The position numbers were made by a program, and so were the translations under genes. Of a DNA stretch of 64,000 nucleotides, positions 1-8,373 are shown one piece after another (the first letter of the stretch is position 1; every line of letters starts with the position of its first letter). Source of the DNA: Candidatus Flexifilum affinis (lineage in GTDB: Bacteria > Chloroflexota > Anaerolineae > Aggregatilineales > Phototrophicaceae); contig JADJPJ010000099.1 in assembly GCA_016713325.1 (NCBI GenBank), positions 1-64,000 on the forward strand, written 5' to 3'. Below the pieces are notes generated by a model. The model was not told where the DNA came from and did no database searches. It was given only the letters and a program-made list of their open reading frames with translations.

Positions 1-257
1 AAGCTCGGGGCTTCAGATACCGTTCGACCTGTCGTGCGCGCTTCCGGTGGGGATCTATCTCCAGCAACAGGCTCTGCTGGCCTCAGGACTGAGCCGATCT
101 TGTCCCACCTGATCCGCTGGGGTGCTTCGTTGAGCATACCCCATTTCCAAGATACAAGGACTGAGTAAAACCAATCTTGCAGACAGCGCCTTTACTCAGT
201 CCTCAGTACTTTCGACTCAGTACTGTTCAACCGTGTATGTGAGAACAGGATGTTGCG
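1..257. other. Left-edge region without a supported gene
   Basis: No reading frame here has a recognisable product. Short open stretches enter from the left edge but stop within about 110 bases, so they could at most be the tail of a gene outside the window. The second half holds a perfect inverted repeat, listed separately, just upstream of the first gene. Confidence 0.5.
157..203. repeat. 13-bp perfect inverted repeat upstream of the first gene
   Basis: AGGACTGAGTAAA at 157-169 is exactly complementary to TTTACTCAGTCCT at 191-203, leaving a 21-base loop. ACTCAGTACT-like fragments follow directly. It could be the terminator of a gene to the left or a dispersed intergenic palindrome. The 12-mer TTACTCAGTCCT recurs at 44261-44272, which favours a dispersed element. 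No T-tract follows it. Confidence 0.6.
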
Positions 258-833
258 ATGCCCTCCCGCCGCCCCCGCCACGAGGACCTGCTCAAGCTGA
301 TCGCCGAGCGGCGCCAGGCCGAGCGCCTGGCCCCGCTGATCGCCCGGCAGGAGGCGCTGGCCGGCGCGCTGGATGCCCTCAACGCCTACGACGCGCTGGA
401 CGATGTGCGCCAGGTGCGCTTCGTGCGCGACACGTGCTTTGGCCCCCGGCCTTACACGGGGATCGCGCCCTCGCCCTGGGTCGGTGTGCTGATCTGGAAG
501 AGGGCGCCCGGCTATTTCGGCTACAAGACGCTGACCCTCTACGGCGTGTGGGCGCGCGATGCCGAGCCAAATCCTGAAGCAGCCGCTGACAGCCCTATCG
601 CCATCGCCGTCGGATCGAAGGCCATCCCCTACACCTCCGACTTCTACGACGCCGAGGCCTATTTCAAGCTGATCCGCGCCGGCTTCGAGGATTACTATGC
701 CGACGACGGCCGACCGCCCGCCGATCTGCCCGCTGCCTTCGTCTATGATCGGGCGGGGCGGCTGGCCCAGCGCAAGGCGCTGATCGCGATGCTGTCTGGC
801 ATTCTGGGCGGCGGAACCATGACCGGTGAGTGA
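258..833 (+). CDS. Hypothetical protein, 191 aa
   Basis: I do not recognise a family. The protein is soluble-looking, with no signal peptide or membrane segment. An N-terminal Arg/Leu/Glu/Ala-rich helical stretch (about residues 8-55) is followed by an aromatic, mixed-composition core with FGPRPYTGIAP, WVGVLIWKRAPGYFGYKTL and YFKLIRAGFEDYYADD. The stop codon overlaps the GTG start of the AraC-type regulator (GTGA), so the two are very probably translationally coupled and may act together. The ATG at 258 is preceded by a purine-rich stretch (AGAACAGGA), a modest ribosome site. Codon use matches the high-GC neighbours, so the gene looks real although its role is unknown. Confidence 0.7.
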   Translation: MPSRRPRHEDLLKLIAERRQAERLAPLIARQEALAGALDALNAYDALDDVRQVRFVRDTCFGPRPYTGIAPSPWVGVLIWKRAPGYFGYKTLTLYGVWARDAEPNPEAAADSPIAIAVGSKAIPYTSDFYDAEAYFKLIRAGFEDYYADDGRPPADLPAAFVYDRAGRLAQRKALIAMLSGILGGGTMTGE

Positions 834-1546
834 ACAGGAAGCCGCGTGAGTTTTTCTTTGAACACCGCCAGTCGGACTCGCCCCTGGTGGCCTTCGTCTG
901 GCGCGCCGAGAGCGAGCACGTCACCCCCTTCGTCTCGCAGGCCGCCAGCCAGTGGGAGATGGTCATCAGCAAATATCAAGGGATGCACACCCTCACCCTG
1001 CGCGGGCCGGAGACGAAAGCGAAGCCCGTAGAAGGCCCGGCGGACGCCGAGTTCTTCGGCATCGCCTTCCACATGGGCGTCTTCATGCCCCACCTGCCCG
1101 CCGTCGATCTGGTGGACAGCGAACGGACGCTCCCCGAAGCATCCGGCGGCGATGTCTGGTTCGCCGGCTCGGCCTGGGAGCTGCCTACCTTCGACAATGC
1201 CGACACCTTCATCCAGCGCCTGGTCCACGACGGACTGCTCATGCGCGATCCGGTGGTGCCGGCGGCGCTGGACGGGCGGCCCACCTATCTCTCACCCCGC
1301 GCGCTCCAATACCGCTTTCTGCGCGCCACCGGCATGACCCACACCACCATCCGGCAGATCGAGCGCGCCCGCCGGGCCGCCGCGCTCCTGGGGCGGGGCG
1401 CCTCCATCCTCGACACGATGCACGAGACCGGCTACTTCGATCAGGCGCACCTCACCCGGTCGCTCAAGCGCTTCATGGGCTACACGCCCTCGCGGCTCCT
1501 CGAACTGCCCCCGACCCAGGTGGCCTGGGTCGATCAGTCTGCATAA
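830..1546 (+). CDS. AraC/XylS-family transcriptional regulator
   Basis: A 238-residue DNA-binding regulator. The C-terminal third (about residues 150-230) has the double helix-turn-helix pattern of the AraC family: LSPRALQYRFLRATGM, then IRQIERARRAAALL, then the second HTH ending in FDQAHLTRSLKRFMGYTPS, which matches the conserved F-D-x-x-H/Y-F-x-R-x-F-K-R-x-x-G-x-T-P signature. The N-terminal 140 residues look like an AraC-type sensory half, but I cannot assign a ligand. The start is GTG at 830, overlapping the stop of the preceding gene by four bases. Likely targets are its operon partner or the nearby reductase; this is inference. Confidence 0.85.
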   Translation: MNRKPREFFFEHRQSDSPLVAFVWRAESEHVTPFVSQAASQWEMVISKYQGMHTLTLRGPETKAKPVEGPADAEFFGIAFHMGVFMPHLPAVDLVDSERTLPEASGGDVWFAGSAWELPTFDNADTFIQRLVHDGLLMRDPVVPAALDGRPTYLSPRALQYRFLRATGMTHTTIRQIERARRAAALLGRGASILDTMHETGYFDQAHLTRSLKRFMGYTPSRLLELPPTQVAWVDQSA

Positions 1547-1630
1547 TTTGCGTTTTTGTACAAGACCCCGCCGGCCCTTTTCGCTATCCTGAGCGTGTTG
1601 ATGGTGAACAACAGCAGGAGGCGTGCGGCC

Positions 1631-2179
1631 ATGCGCAAAATCGTTGTCTCGACCTACATGACCCTGGATGGCGTGATCGAGAATCCGATGTGGACTTTCC
1701 CCTACTGGAGCGACGAGATCGCGGCGTTTCAGACGGACGACCTGTTCAACAGCGACACCCTGCTCATGGGACGCGAAACCTATGAGAGTTTCCTGGCCGC
1801 CTGGCCCCCTCGCGCCGGGACCGACGCCTTCGCCGACCGCATCAACACCATGCCCAAGGTCGTCGCCTCGCGCACCATGCAGAGCGCCGAGTGGAATTCG
1901 ACTGTCCTCCAGGGCGATGTCGCGGCCGAGCTGCGCAAGCTGAAGGAGCAGCCCGGCATGAACATCCTCAAGTACGGCGGCGGCGAACTGCTGGGCACGC
2001 TGCTCCAGAACGACCTGCTGGATGAACTGCACGTGCTGGTCTACCCGCTGGTCCTGGGCAAAGGCGCCCGCCTGGTGATGGACGGCGTCGAAGGCAAGCT
2101 CAAGCTGGCTGATACTCGAACGTTCAGTTCCGGCGTTGTGGCGCTGCTGTATGAGAAGGCCGAAGAAAAGAAGGATTGA
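1631..2179 (+). CDS. RibD C-terminal / dihydrofolate reductase-like protein
   Basis: About 182 residues of the RibD-C/DHFR-like fold, with the typical start RKIVVSTYMTLDGVIENP, the central LLMGRETYESF and a C-terminal LKYGGGELLGTLLQNDLLDELHVLVYP-type strand-helix region (GGGELLGTLLQNDLLDEL visible). Members of this family bind NADPH; many stand-alone copies, often called YyaP/YwjB-like, have no known substrate, so a true DHFR role is not implied. The ATG at 1631 is chosen because AGGAGG lies at 1616-1621. The open frame extends upstream to 1556 but that part lacks family similarity. Confidence 0.85.
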   Translation: MRKIVVSTYMTLDGVIENPMWTFPYWSDEIAAFQTDDLFNSDTLLMGRETYESFLAAWPPRAGTDAFADRINTMPKVVASRTMQSAEWNSTVLQGDVAAELRKLKEQPGMNILKYGGGELLGTLLQNDLLDELHVLVYPLVLGKGARLVMDGVEGKLKLADTRTFSSGVVALLYEKAEEKKD

Positions 2180-2237
2180 GTGGAAATCCAGACCCGCGGC
2201 GCCACCCGATGTTGGCGCAAAATCGCGGGCAGGTTCG

Positions 2238-2265
2238 TTGCACTGCACCCGGTTCCGTTTATAAT
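2238..2265 (+). promoter_or_regulatory. Sigma-70-like promoter for the TPR gene
   Basis: TTGCAC (2238-2243) and TATAAT (2260-2265) are separated by 16 bases and lie about 40 bases upstream of the TPR gene ATG, which has AGAGGA just before it. This is the cleanest consensus-like promoter I found in the window. Confidence 0.65.
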
Positions 2266-2302
2266 CTGTTGGAGGTGCAGCAAATAACCCCAGAGGAACG
2301 AC

Positions 2303-3637
2303 ATGAGCGGCGATCACCCAACGGAAGCAGCGAGATTGACCAAATTGGAGGAGGCACCGTTGGCGTTGGGAGACATGCGCTCAGCCCTGGAGTTCTTCGA
2401 ACAGGCATTGTCACTCTCCAAGGCGGTTGGGGACCGTGGAAGCGAAGCAGTGATTCTGAACAACATCGGGGTTGCGTGGGATGCTTTGGGGGAGAAGCGT
2501 AAAGCCCTGGAATACTACCAACAGGCCCTGCCCTTGAGACGCGCCGTGGGCGACCACAGTGGGGAAGCGACGACGCTGACCAACATCGGGGTAGCATGGT
2601 CGGGTTTGGGGGATCAGCACAAAGCTCTAGAATACTACCAACAGGCCCTGCCCTTGTCCCGCGCCGTGGGCGACCGCGGCGGCGAAGCGGCGACGCTGAC
2701 CACCATCGGGGTAGCGTGGTCGGCATTGGGGGAGAAGCGCAAAGCCCTTGAGTTCTTCGAACAGGCCCCGCCCTTGAGTGCCGTGGGCGACCGCGGCGGC
2801 GAAGCAGCGACGCTGAATAACATCGGGTTGGCGTGGTCTGACTTGGGGGAGAAGCGCAAAGCCCTTGAGTTCTTCGAACAGGCCCTGCCCTTGAGACGTG
2901 CCGTGGGCGACCGCGGCGGCGAAGCGGCGACGCTGACCAACATCGGGTTGGCGTGGTCTGACTTGGGGGAGAAGCGCAAAGCCCTGGAGTTCTACGAACA
3001 GGCCCTGCCTTTGAGCCGTGCGGTCGGCGACCGCCGCGGCGAGGCGACGACGCTGCACAACATCGGGTCGGCGTGGTCTGGCTTGGGGGAGAAGCACAAA
3101 GCCCTGGGGTACTACGAACAGACTCTGCTCTTGAGACGCGCCGTGGGCGACCGCCGGGGCGAGGCGACGACGCTGAACAGCATCGGGTTGGCGTGGTCTG
3201 ACTTGGGGGAGACGCGCAAAGCCCTGGAGTTCTACGAACAGGCCCTGCCCTTGTTCCGCGCCGTGGGCGACCGCGGCGGCGAAGCGACGACGCTGAACAA
3301 CATCGGGAGTGCGTGGTCTGCCTTGGGGGAGAAGCGCAAAGCCCTGGAGTTCTACGAACAGGCCCTGCCCGTGTTCCGCGCCGTGGGCGACCGCCGCGGC
3401 GAAGCGGTGACGCTGAACAACATCGGAGGGGTGTGGTCGGCGCTAGAGGAGAAGCGCAAAGCCCTGGAGTTCTACGAACAGGCCCTGCCCGTGTTCCGCG
3501 CCGTGGGCGACCGCGCCGGCGAAGCGACGACGCTGAACAACATCGGGGGGGCGTGGTCTGCGTTCGGGAGCAGCCTGAGTTCACGAACAGCGCTCTTGAG
3601 CCGCGGTGGGGACCGCGGCGGCGAGCGACGACGCTGA
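2303..3637 (+). CDS. TPR-array protein, N-terminal part (frame-broken)
   Basis: Start of a tetratricopeptide-repeat protein in which about ten consecutive 40-residue units share the consensus NNIGxAWSxLGEKRKALEF-YEQALPL-xRAVGDRxGEA. The DNA units are 120 bp and nearly identical, which indicates recent tandem expansion. TPR/kinesin-light-chain-type superhelices are protein-protein interaction scaffolds; no partner can be named. From about 3555 the repeat register decays through several small deletions and the frame is lost, so residues after about 418 are not TPR. The repeat pattern resumes in another frame at about 3665 and continues to 5639, so this and the next entry were or are one gene of roughly 1100 residues. 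The start is the ATG at 2303 behind AGAGGA and a good promoter. Confidence 0.85.
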   Translation: MSGDHPTEAARLTKLEEAPLALGDMRSALEFFEQALSLSKAVGDRGSEAVILNNIGVAWDALGEKRKALEYYQQALPLRRAVGDHSGEATTLTNIGVAWSGLGDQHKALEYYQQALPLSRAVGDRGGEAATLTTIGVAWSALGEKRKALEFFEQAPPLSAVGDRGGEAATLNNIGLAWSDLGEKRKALEFFEQALPLRRAVGDRGGEAATLTNIGLAWSDLGEKRKALEFYEQALPLSRAVGDRRGEATTLHNIGSAWSGLGEKHKALGYYEQTLLLRRAVGDRRGEATTLNSIGLAWSDLGETRKALEFYEQALPLFRAVGDRGGEATTLNNIGSAWSALGEKRKALEFYEQALPVFRAVGDRRGEAVTLNNIGGVWSALEEKRKALEFYEQALPVFRAVGDRAGEATTLNNIGGAWSAFGSSLSSRTALLSRGGDRGGERRR

Positions 3638-4790
3638 ACAACATCGCGTTGGCGTGGTCGGGTTTGGGGAGCAGCGCAGAGCCATGGACTTCTACGAACA
3701 GGCGCTGCCCTTGAGCCGCGCCGTAGGCGACCGCCGCGGCGAGACGACGACGCTGAACAACATCGGGAGTGCGTGGGCTGACTTGGGGGAGACGCGCAAA
3801 GCCCTGGAGTTCTACGAACAGGCTCTGCCCTTGAGCCGTGCGGTGGGCGACCGCGGCGGCGAAGCAGCGACGCTGACCAGCATCGGGTTGGCGTGGCACG
3901 CCTTGGGGGAGAAGCGCAAAGCCCTGGAATTCTACCAACAGGCTCTGCCCTTGAGACGCGCCGTGGGCGACCGCAGCTGGGAGGCGACGACGCTGAACAA
4001 CATCGGGGGGGCGTGGAATGCCTTGGGGGAGAAGCGCAAAGCCCTGGAGTTCTACGAACAGGCCCTGCCCTTGAGACGCGCCGTGGGCGACCGCGGCGGC
4101 GAAGCGACGACGCTGACCAACATCGGGTTGGCGTGGTACGCTTTGGGGGAGAAGCGCAAAGCCCTGGAGTTCTTCGAACAGACCCTGTTCTTGAGACGCG
4201 CCGTGGGCGATCGCCGCGGCGAAGCGGCGACGCTGACCAACATCGGGAGTGCGTGGTCTGATTTGGGGGAGAAGCGCAAAGCCCTGGAGTTCTTCGAACA
4301 GGCCCTGCCCTTGAGACACGCTTTGGGCGATAGGGTCGAGGAAGCGACGACGCTGAACAACATCGGGAGTGCGTGGTCTGCCTTGGGGGAGAAGCGCAAA
4401 GCCCTGGAGTTCTACGAACAGGCCCTGCCGTTGAGCCGCGCCGTGGGCGACCGCGGCGGCGAAGCGGCGACGCTGAACAACATCGGGTTGGCGTGGCACG
4501 CCTTGGGGGAGAAGCGCAAAGCTCTGGAGTTCTTCGAACAGGCCCTGCCCTTGAGCCGTGCGGTGGGCGACCGCGGCAGCGAAGCGACGACGCTGAACAA
4601 CATCGGGGGAGCGTGGGATGCTTTGGGGGAGAAGCGCAAAGCCCTGGAGTTCTTCGAACAGGCCCTGCCCGTGTTCCGCGCCGTGGGCGATAGGCGCGGC
4701 GAGGGCTATACACTTCACAATATGTGTTTCATCTTCGAGGAGTTGGGCGATCTCACCCGGGCGATTGCATGTGAAGGGCAATCTGCTAGC
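2345..4790 (+). repeat. Tandem array of about twenty 120-bp TPR units
   Basis: The 120-bp period is directly visible; CATCGGG..GCGTGG recurs at 2941, 3061, 3181, 3301, 3421 and 3541. After the damaged segment it resumes at 3881, which is 340 bases after 3541 instead of 360, a net loss of 20 bases that explains the frame change. One unit near 2761-2820 has a small in-frame loss. The last unit (4700-4790) has diverged. The similarity between units makes this stretch prone to recombination and to assembly collapse. Confidence 0.9.
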
Positions 4791-5639
4791 TTGTTGGAGG
4801 CCATTGAAGATACGAACGCCAGGTCTAGCCGAGAGAATTTGGAGCGTCTGAAGCGCAAGCGTGACGGCCAAGATTCATCCGAAGCGGATCAGATGGCCGC
4901 CGTCATGCGGCAGCTTGCCCACGTGTATGCTCAGGGCGGCGAGACGGCGGTGCGCGCGCTGCTCAAGGATGCGAATCAGCCCGACGAAGCGCTGAATGCC
5001 CTGCTGGCGCAGTTGGCGGCGGGTGCGGGATCGTCAGAAATTGATGAAGTCGAGGACATTTCCACCCTCCCCGACGAGATCGTGCAGAACTTCGCCAACA
5101 ACACGGTGGCCGTCCGCACCCAGGCGCCGGACAGGCTCGACGAATGGCGGGGCAACCTCAACGAGATTCTCGCCGATTTCGCCGGGCGCGGGCCGGACTG
5201 GGCGGCGGAGGTCGCCTACGTGGAGGCGCTTCTGGCGGTTGTGAACGGTGAGTCACCCATCCTGCCCGGCGACAATCCTTATGCCGACGTGGTGCGGCAG
5301 GTGGTCGAGGCGTCGGCGGGGTTTGCGGATGAAGAAGATGACGAGGAAGACGAGCGATCCACCCTCCCCGACGAGGTAGTCGTGAACCTCGCCAATAACA
5401 CGGTAGCTGTCCGAACATCGATGCCGGAGAGACTTGGTGAATGGCGAGGCAATCTCATCGAGATTCGCGCCGATTTCGCTGGGCACGGGCCGGGTTGGGC
5501 GGCGGAGGTCGCCTTCGTTGAAGCGCTGCTCGCAGTCACAAACGGCGCGGCACCTATTCTGCCCAATGACAATCCTTATGCCGGCGTGGTGTGGCGAGTG
5601 GTCGAAATCGTGGTGCGGAACGGCGGGCCTGCCAGGTGA
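3606..5639 (+). CDS. TPR-array protein, C-terminal part with duplicated terminal domain
   Basis: Continuation of the TPR protein in a shifted frame. The first twenty or so residues are out-of-frame noise; repeat similarity starts at about EQRRAMDFYEQALPLSRAVG and runs for about nine more units. A charged linker (residues about 400-480) leads to a tandem duplication: TLPDEIVQNFANNTVAVRT (near 5068) and TLPDEVVVNLANNTVAVRT (near 5368). Each copy continues with EWRGNL-EI-ADFAG-GP-WAAEVA-VEALLAV-NG---ILP-DNPYA-VV. The two copies are about 85 residues each, separated by an acidic EEDDEEDE stretch. I do not recognise this terminal domain. No signal peptide or membrane span is seen, so a cytoplasmic scaffold is likely. 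Confidence 0.8.
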   Translation: MGTAAASDDAEQHRVGVVGFGEQRRAMDFYEQALPLSRAVGDRRGETTTLNNIGSAWADLGETRKALEFYEQALPLSRAVGDRGGEAATLTSIGLAWHALGEKRKALEFYQQALPLRRAVGDRSWEATTLNNIGGAWNALGEKRKALEFYEQALPLRRAVGDRGGEATTLTNIGLAWYALGEKRKALEFFEQTLFLRRAVGDRRGEAATLTNIGSAWSDLGEKRKALEFFEQALPLRHALGDRVEEATTLNNIGSAWSALGEKRKALEFYEQALPLSRAVGDRGGEAATLNNIGLAWHALGEKRKALEFFEQALPLSRAVGDRGSEATTLNNIGGAWDALGEKRKALEFFEQALPVFRAVGDRRGEGYTLHNMCFIFEELGDLTRAIACEGQSASLLEAIEDTNARSSRENLERLKRKRDGQDSSEADQMAAVMRQLAHVYAQGGETAVRALLKDANQPDEALNALLAQLAAGAGSSEIDEVEDISTLPDEIVQNFANNTVAVRTQAPDRLDEWRGNLNEILADFAGRGPDWAAEVAYVEALLAVVNGESPILPGDNPYADVVRQVVEASAGFADEEDDEEDERSTLPDEVVVNLANNTVAVRTSMPERLGEWRGNLIEIRADFAGHGPGWAAEVAFVEALLAVTNGAAPILPNDNPYAGVVWRVVEIVVRNGGPAR

Positions 5640-5662
5640 CCGCCATCTGGCAGGCGTATGGT

Positions 5663-5682
5663 CCTTAGCCCACTGGCTAAGG
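5663..5682. terminator. Hairpin between convergent genes
   Basis: CCTTAGCC and GGCTAAGG form a perfect 8-bp stem around CACT, placed between the convergent TPR and DUF5996 genes. No clear T-tract follows on either strand, so its role as terminator is only suggested by position. Confidence 0.35.
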
Positions 5683-5767
5683 TGAAGACAAGCCCGCTGT
5701 AATTGGGTTCAACGCTGCCTGCGTTTTGCCGCCGTTCAAGAAACTGCGTATTCGGTAGCGGGGCGCT

Positions 5768-6592
5768 TCAGCGCTCAGCGGACCGCTTTTCCTCATCCCT
5801 CATTCCTTCCTCCACCAATCCCCACAAAACCCCGTACATCGCCCGGCATGCCGATTCCACCGCCGCCGCCAGATCGCCGGCCCCGGCCAGCGCCTCGATG
5901 CCGGCCACGATCCCCGTCCACCCGTCCCGATTCCAGACCAGCGGCTCGGGCAGCGCCGGCGGATCGAATCCCTCCGGGTAGGGATAAGCGTAGGCATACA
6001 GATAGGGCCGCTCGTACTGCCCCGTCGTGAACGGCGCAAAGCCGAAATTGAGATGCGGCTTCCCCTCATCCATCGCGGCGTTGGCCGGGCTGAAGGCCAG
6101 GGTCGAGATGTCCATATGGTGCGGCCAGACCACAACCGGCGAGAAGTGCCCTTCCAGCCGCGCGCGGAAGCGGGCGATGCCGGTGAAGGCGGCGTACTGT
6201 GTCTCGGCGTAGACCGCCGCCACCGCCCGATCCGCGCCCGTCAGCGGATCGGCGCCGCTGACCGTCTCCGGCTTGCGCACCTCGGCCAGGCGGATCGCCT
6301 CCTGCACGGCGCGCAGCAGCGACGCCTGGGTGTGCTGCGTCACGTCGATCGGCGCGGCGTCGATTCCCTCGAAGCGAATCATCAGCCCGACAAAGTCGAA
6401 CAGCAGGCGCGATCCGTCCGGCAGCCGCTGCGTGGCCAACCCGTCCGGCGCCGGCTCCAGCCCCAGATGCAGCGCATTGCGCCGCGCCGGCAGCAGGGTC
6501 GCCTGCACCCGCCCGATCACCTGGGCGGCCTGATGCAATACGCCAATGGTCGGCGTCCACGTCGTCAGATCCTCAAATGTCGCCAGCGCCAT
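5768..6592 (-). CDS. DUF5996 family protein
   Basis: About 274 residues. The order of motifs fits the DUF5996 family as I know it: TWTPTIGVLHQAAQVIGRVQ near the start, LLFDFVGLMIRF, the central FSPVVVWPHHMDISTLAFS, and a C-terminal YLYAYAYPYPEGF. The family has no established biochemical function. The start at 6592 is chosen because AGGAGG (minus strand, about 6597-6602) sits just before that ATG; the frame extends upstream to 6730 without a comparable ribosome site. It is divergent from the GH57 gene, so both may share the short region 6593-6744 for control. Confidence 0.8.
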   Translation of the reverse strand: MALATFEDLTTWTPTIGVLHQAAQVIGRVQATLLPARRNALHLGLEPAPDGLATQRLPDGSRLLFDFVGLMIRFEGIDAAPIDVTQHTQASLLRAVQEAIRLAEVRKPETVSGADPLTGADRAVAAVYAETQYAAFTGIARFRARLEGHFSPVVVWPHHMDISTLAFSPANAAMDEGKPHLNFGFAPFTTGQYERPYLYAYAYPYPEGFDPPALPEPLVWNRDGWTGIVAGIEALAGAGDLAAAVESACRAMYGVLWGLVEEGMRDEEKRSAER

Positions 6593-6681
6593 AACCCCTC
6601 CTGTGGGTGATTTTTCGTGCATTGAAGATGCCGATTGGACGCCGCAGCTCGCCGTTTTGTGACACGTTCGCGACAAGCCGT

Positions 6682-6711
6682 TTGCGACAAGTCCATGCGC
6701 GGCGCTAAAAT
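6682..6711 (+). promoter_or_regulatory. Candidate promoter for the GH57 gene
   Basis: TTGCGA (6682-6687) and TAAAAT (6706-6711) with an 18-base spacer lie about 35 bases before the GTG start of the GH57 gene. The match is fair, not strong. Confidence 0.45.
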
Positions 6712-6744
6712 CTGCATAAGAGTGTCTCATCAGGAGAGATTTTT

Positions 6745-8373
6745 GTGGGAGCTACCGGCGCGTTCACGTTCGTGCTGCACGGGCATCTGCCTTATGTTCG
6801 GATGCGCTACTTTCGCGGCGAGGCCTGGCTGCACGAAGCGCTGCTCTTCAGCTATCTGCCGCTGCTGGAAACCCTGTATGCGCTGCACGATGAAGGGGTC
6901 CGGGCCAATCTGACGCTGTCCTTCTCCCCGGTCCTGCTGGAGCAGCTCGCCAGCCCCGGCCTGCTGGAGCATTTTGACGCCTTCGTCGCCGAGCGCACCG
7001 CCGCCGCCGAGGCCGACATCGCCTACTACGAGGGCGAGGCCTACAACGAGCATCTGCGTTATCTGGCCATCTACCAGCGCGAGTTGTTCGCGGCCGCCCA
7101 GCGCTTCTACAAGGAGCGCCTGCGCGGCGACCTGATCGGCGGGCTGCGGCTGCTCCAGGAGAATGGCGCGGTCGAGATCGCCGCCAGCGCCGCCACACAC
7201 GCCTACCTTCCCCTGCTGGAACAGGGCAGCAGCGTCCACGCCCAGCTTCACGCCGGCCTGCGGTCATACCACCGGCTGTTCGGGCGGCGGGCCACCAGCT
7301 TTATGCTCCCCGAACACGGCTACCGCCCCGGCATCGAGGACGAACTCGCCAAACACGGCATCCAGGTTTTCTTCGTCGAGGGCCACGCCATCCGCGGCGG
7401 CGATCCGACCGGCGCGGCAACCGGCGACGTGCTGGGCGGTCTGGGCGCGGTCAAGCGGCAGTATGCCATCACCGACCGCTTCCTGGCCGATGTCCAACTC
7501 GACGCCTCGACCCGCAACGCCTATACGGTCGGGAAGAGCACCACGGCCGTCCTGGGTCGCAGCGCCAGCGCCAGCACCCAGGTCTGGGGCGAACTCCTGG
7601 GCTATCCCGGCGATTTCGACTACCGCGACTTCCATCGCAAGGCCGGCACCAGCCGCCTGCAATACTGGCGCGTCACCGGCAAGAACGTCGGCGACGAGCA
7701 AAAAGACTACTACCACCCCGACTGGGCCAGCTACAAAATCGAGCAGCATGCCGAACACTTCGTGCACGTCGTCGGCGATCTGCTGCGCGGTCACTACCAG
7801 CGCCACACCCACAGCGGCATCGTCATGGTCAGCTATCCCATGGAGCTGTTCGGCTGGCGCTGGCACGAGGGTATCCTGTGGTTGGGTCAGACACTGCGCC
7901 AGTTCCACGCCACGCCGGATATCCAGCTGACGACCGCCACGGAAGCGATCCAGTTGTTCCCACCTGTCGGCCCGATCGACCTGTTCGAAAGCTCGTGGGG
8001 CGCGGGCGGGCGGCACTTCAACTGGAACAATATCGACACAGCCTGGATGTGGAGCGAGATCGCCCGCTGCGAGGCCCGCATGGAGGCGCTCGCCGTGCGT
8101 TACACCGAGCCGACCGCCGACGAAGCGCTGGTGCTGGCCCAGGCGGCGCGCGAAACCCTGCTGATGCAGAGCGGTGACTGGCAGCTCTTGATTTCCACCG
8201 GCGAGGCGCGCATGTTTGCCATGCACCGCTTCACCCAACACGTTGAACGATTCGAGGCGCTGGCCGACTCGTTGGATTCCGGCGAAGTCGACAGCGATAC
8301 GGCCCAGGAGTATTTCGAGCGAGATCAGCTTTTCCCGGATATTGATTACCGGTGGTTCCGCCCTCGCACGTAG
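6745..8373 (+). CDS. GH57 family 1,4-alpha-glucan branching-enzyme homologue
   Basis: 542 residues, the usual size of GH57 branching enzymes, which introduce alpha-1,6 branches into glycogen. Motifs: HGHLPYVR near the N-terminus, FMLPEHGYRPGIE holding the expected nucleophile Glu190, and the C-terminal SSWGAGGRHFNWNNIDTAW block typical of this subgroup. The fourth motif reads SYPMELFGWRWHEG. The residue two before the Glu is Pro365, whereas active GH57 branching enzymes have the catalytic acid/base Asp there. The protein may therefore be inactive or differently active. It precedes glgA and glgC in the same direction, supporting a glycogen role. The start is GTG at 6745 behind AGGAGA. Confidence 0.85.
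   Translation: MGATGAFTFVLHGHLPYVRMRYFRGEAWLHEALLFSYLPLLETLYALHDEGVRANLTLSFSPVLLEQLASPGLLEHFDAFVAERTAAAEADIAYYEGEAYNEHLRYLAIYQRELFAAAQRFYKERLRGDLIGGLRLLQENGAVEIAASAATHAYLPLLEQGSSVHAQLHAGLRSYHRLFGRRATSFMLPEHGYRPGIEDELAKHGIQVFFVEGHAIRGGDPTGAATGDVLGGLGAVKRQYAITDRFLADVQLDASTRNAYTVGKSTTAVLGRSASASTQVWGELLGYPGDFDYRDFHRKAGTSRLQYWRVTGKNVGDEQKDYYHPDWASYKIEQHAEHFVHVVGDLLRGHYQRHTHSGIVMVSYPMELFGWRWHEGILWLGQTLRQFHATPDIQLTTATEAIQLFPPVGPIDLFESSWGAGGRHFNWNNIDTAWMWSEIARCEARMEALAVRYTEPTADEALVLAQAARETLLMQSGDWQLLISTGEARMFAMHRFTQHVERFEALADSLDSGEVDSDTAQEYFERDQLFPDIDYRWFRPRT

Noticed and set aside
1556..1630. Upstream start for the RibD-like reductase at 1556
   Set aside because: Family similarity begins at the ATG at 1631, which has AGGAGG in front. 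The upstream codons overlap the promoter region.
2345..4790. Regular repeats that could suggest a CRISPR array
   Set aside because: The period is 120 bp with no variable spacers, and the units translate continuously into TPRs.
2259..4871. 870-residue open frame on the minus strand across the TPR array
   Set aside because: It is the complement of the TPR repeat: the periodic high-GC units keep the antisense frame open. Its sequence is Arg/Pro/Ala-rich nonsense, while the plus-strand frame has clear TPRs, a promoter and a ribosome site.
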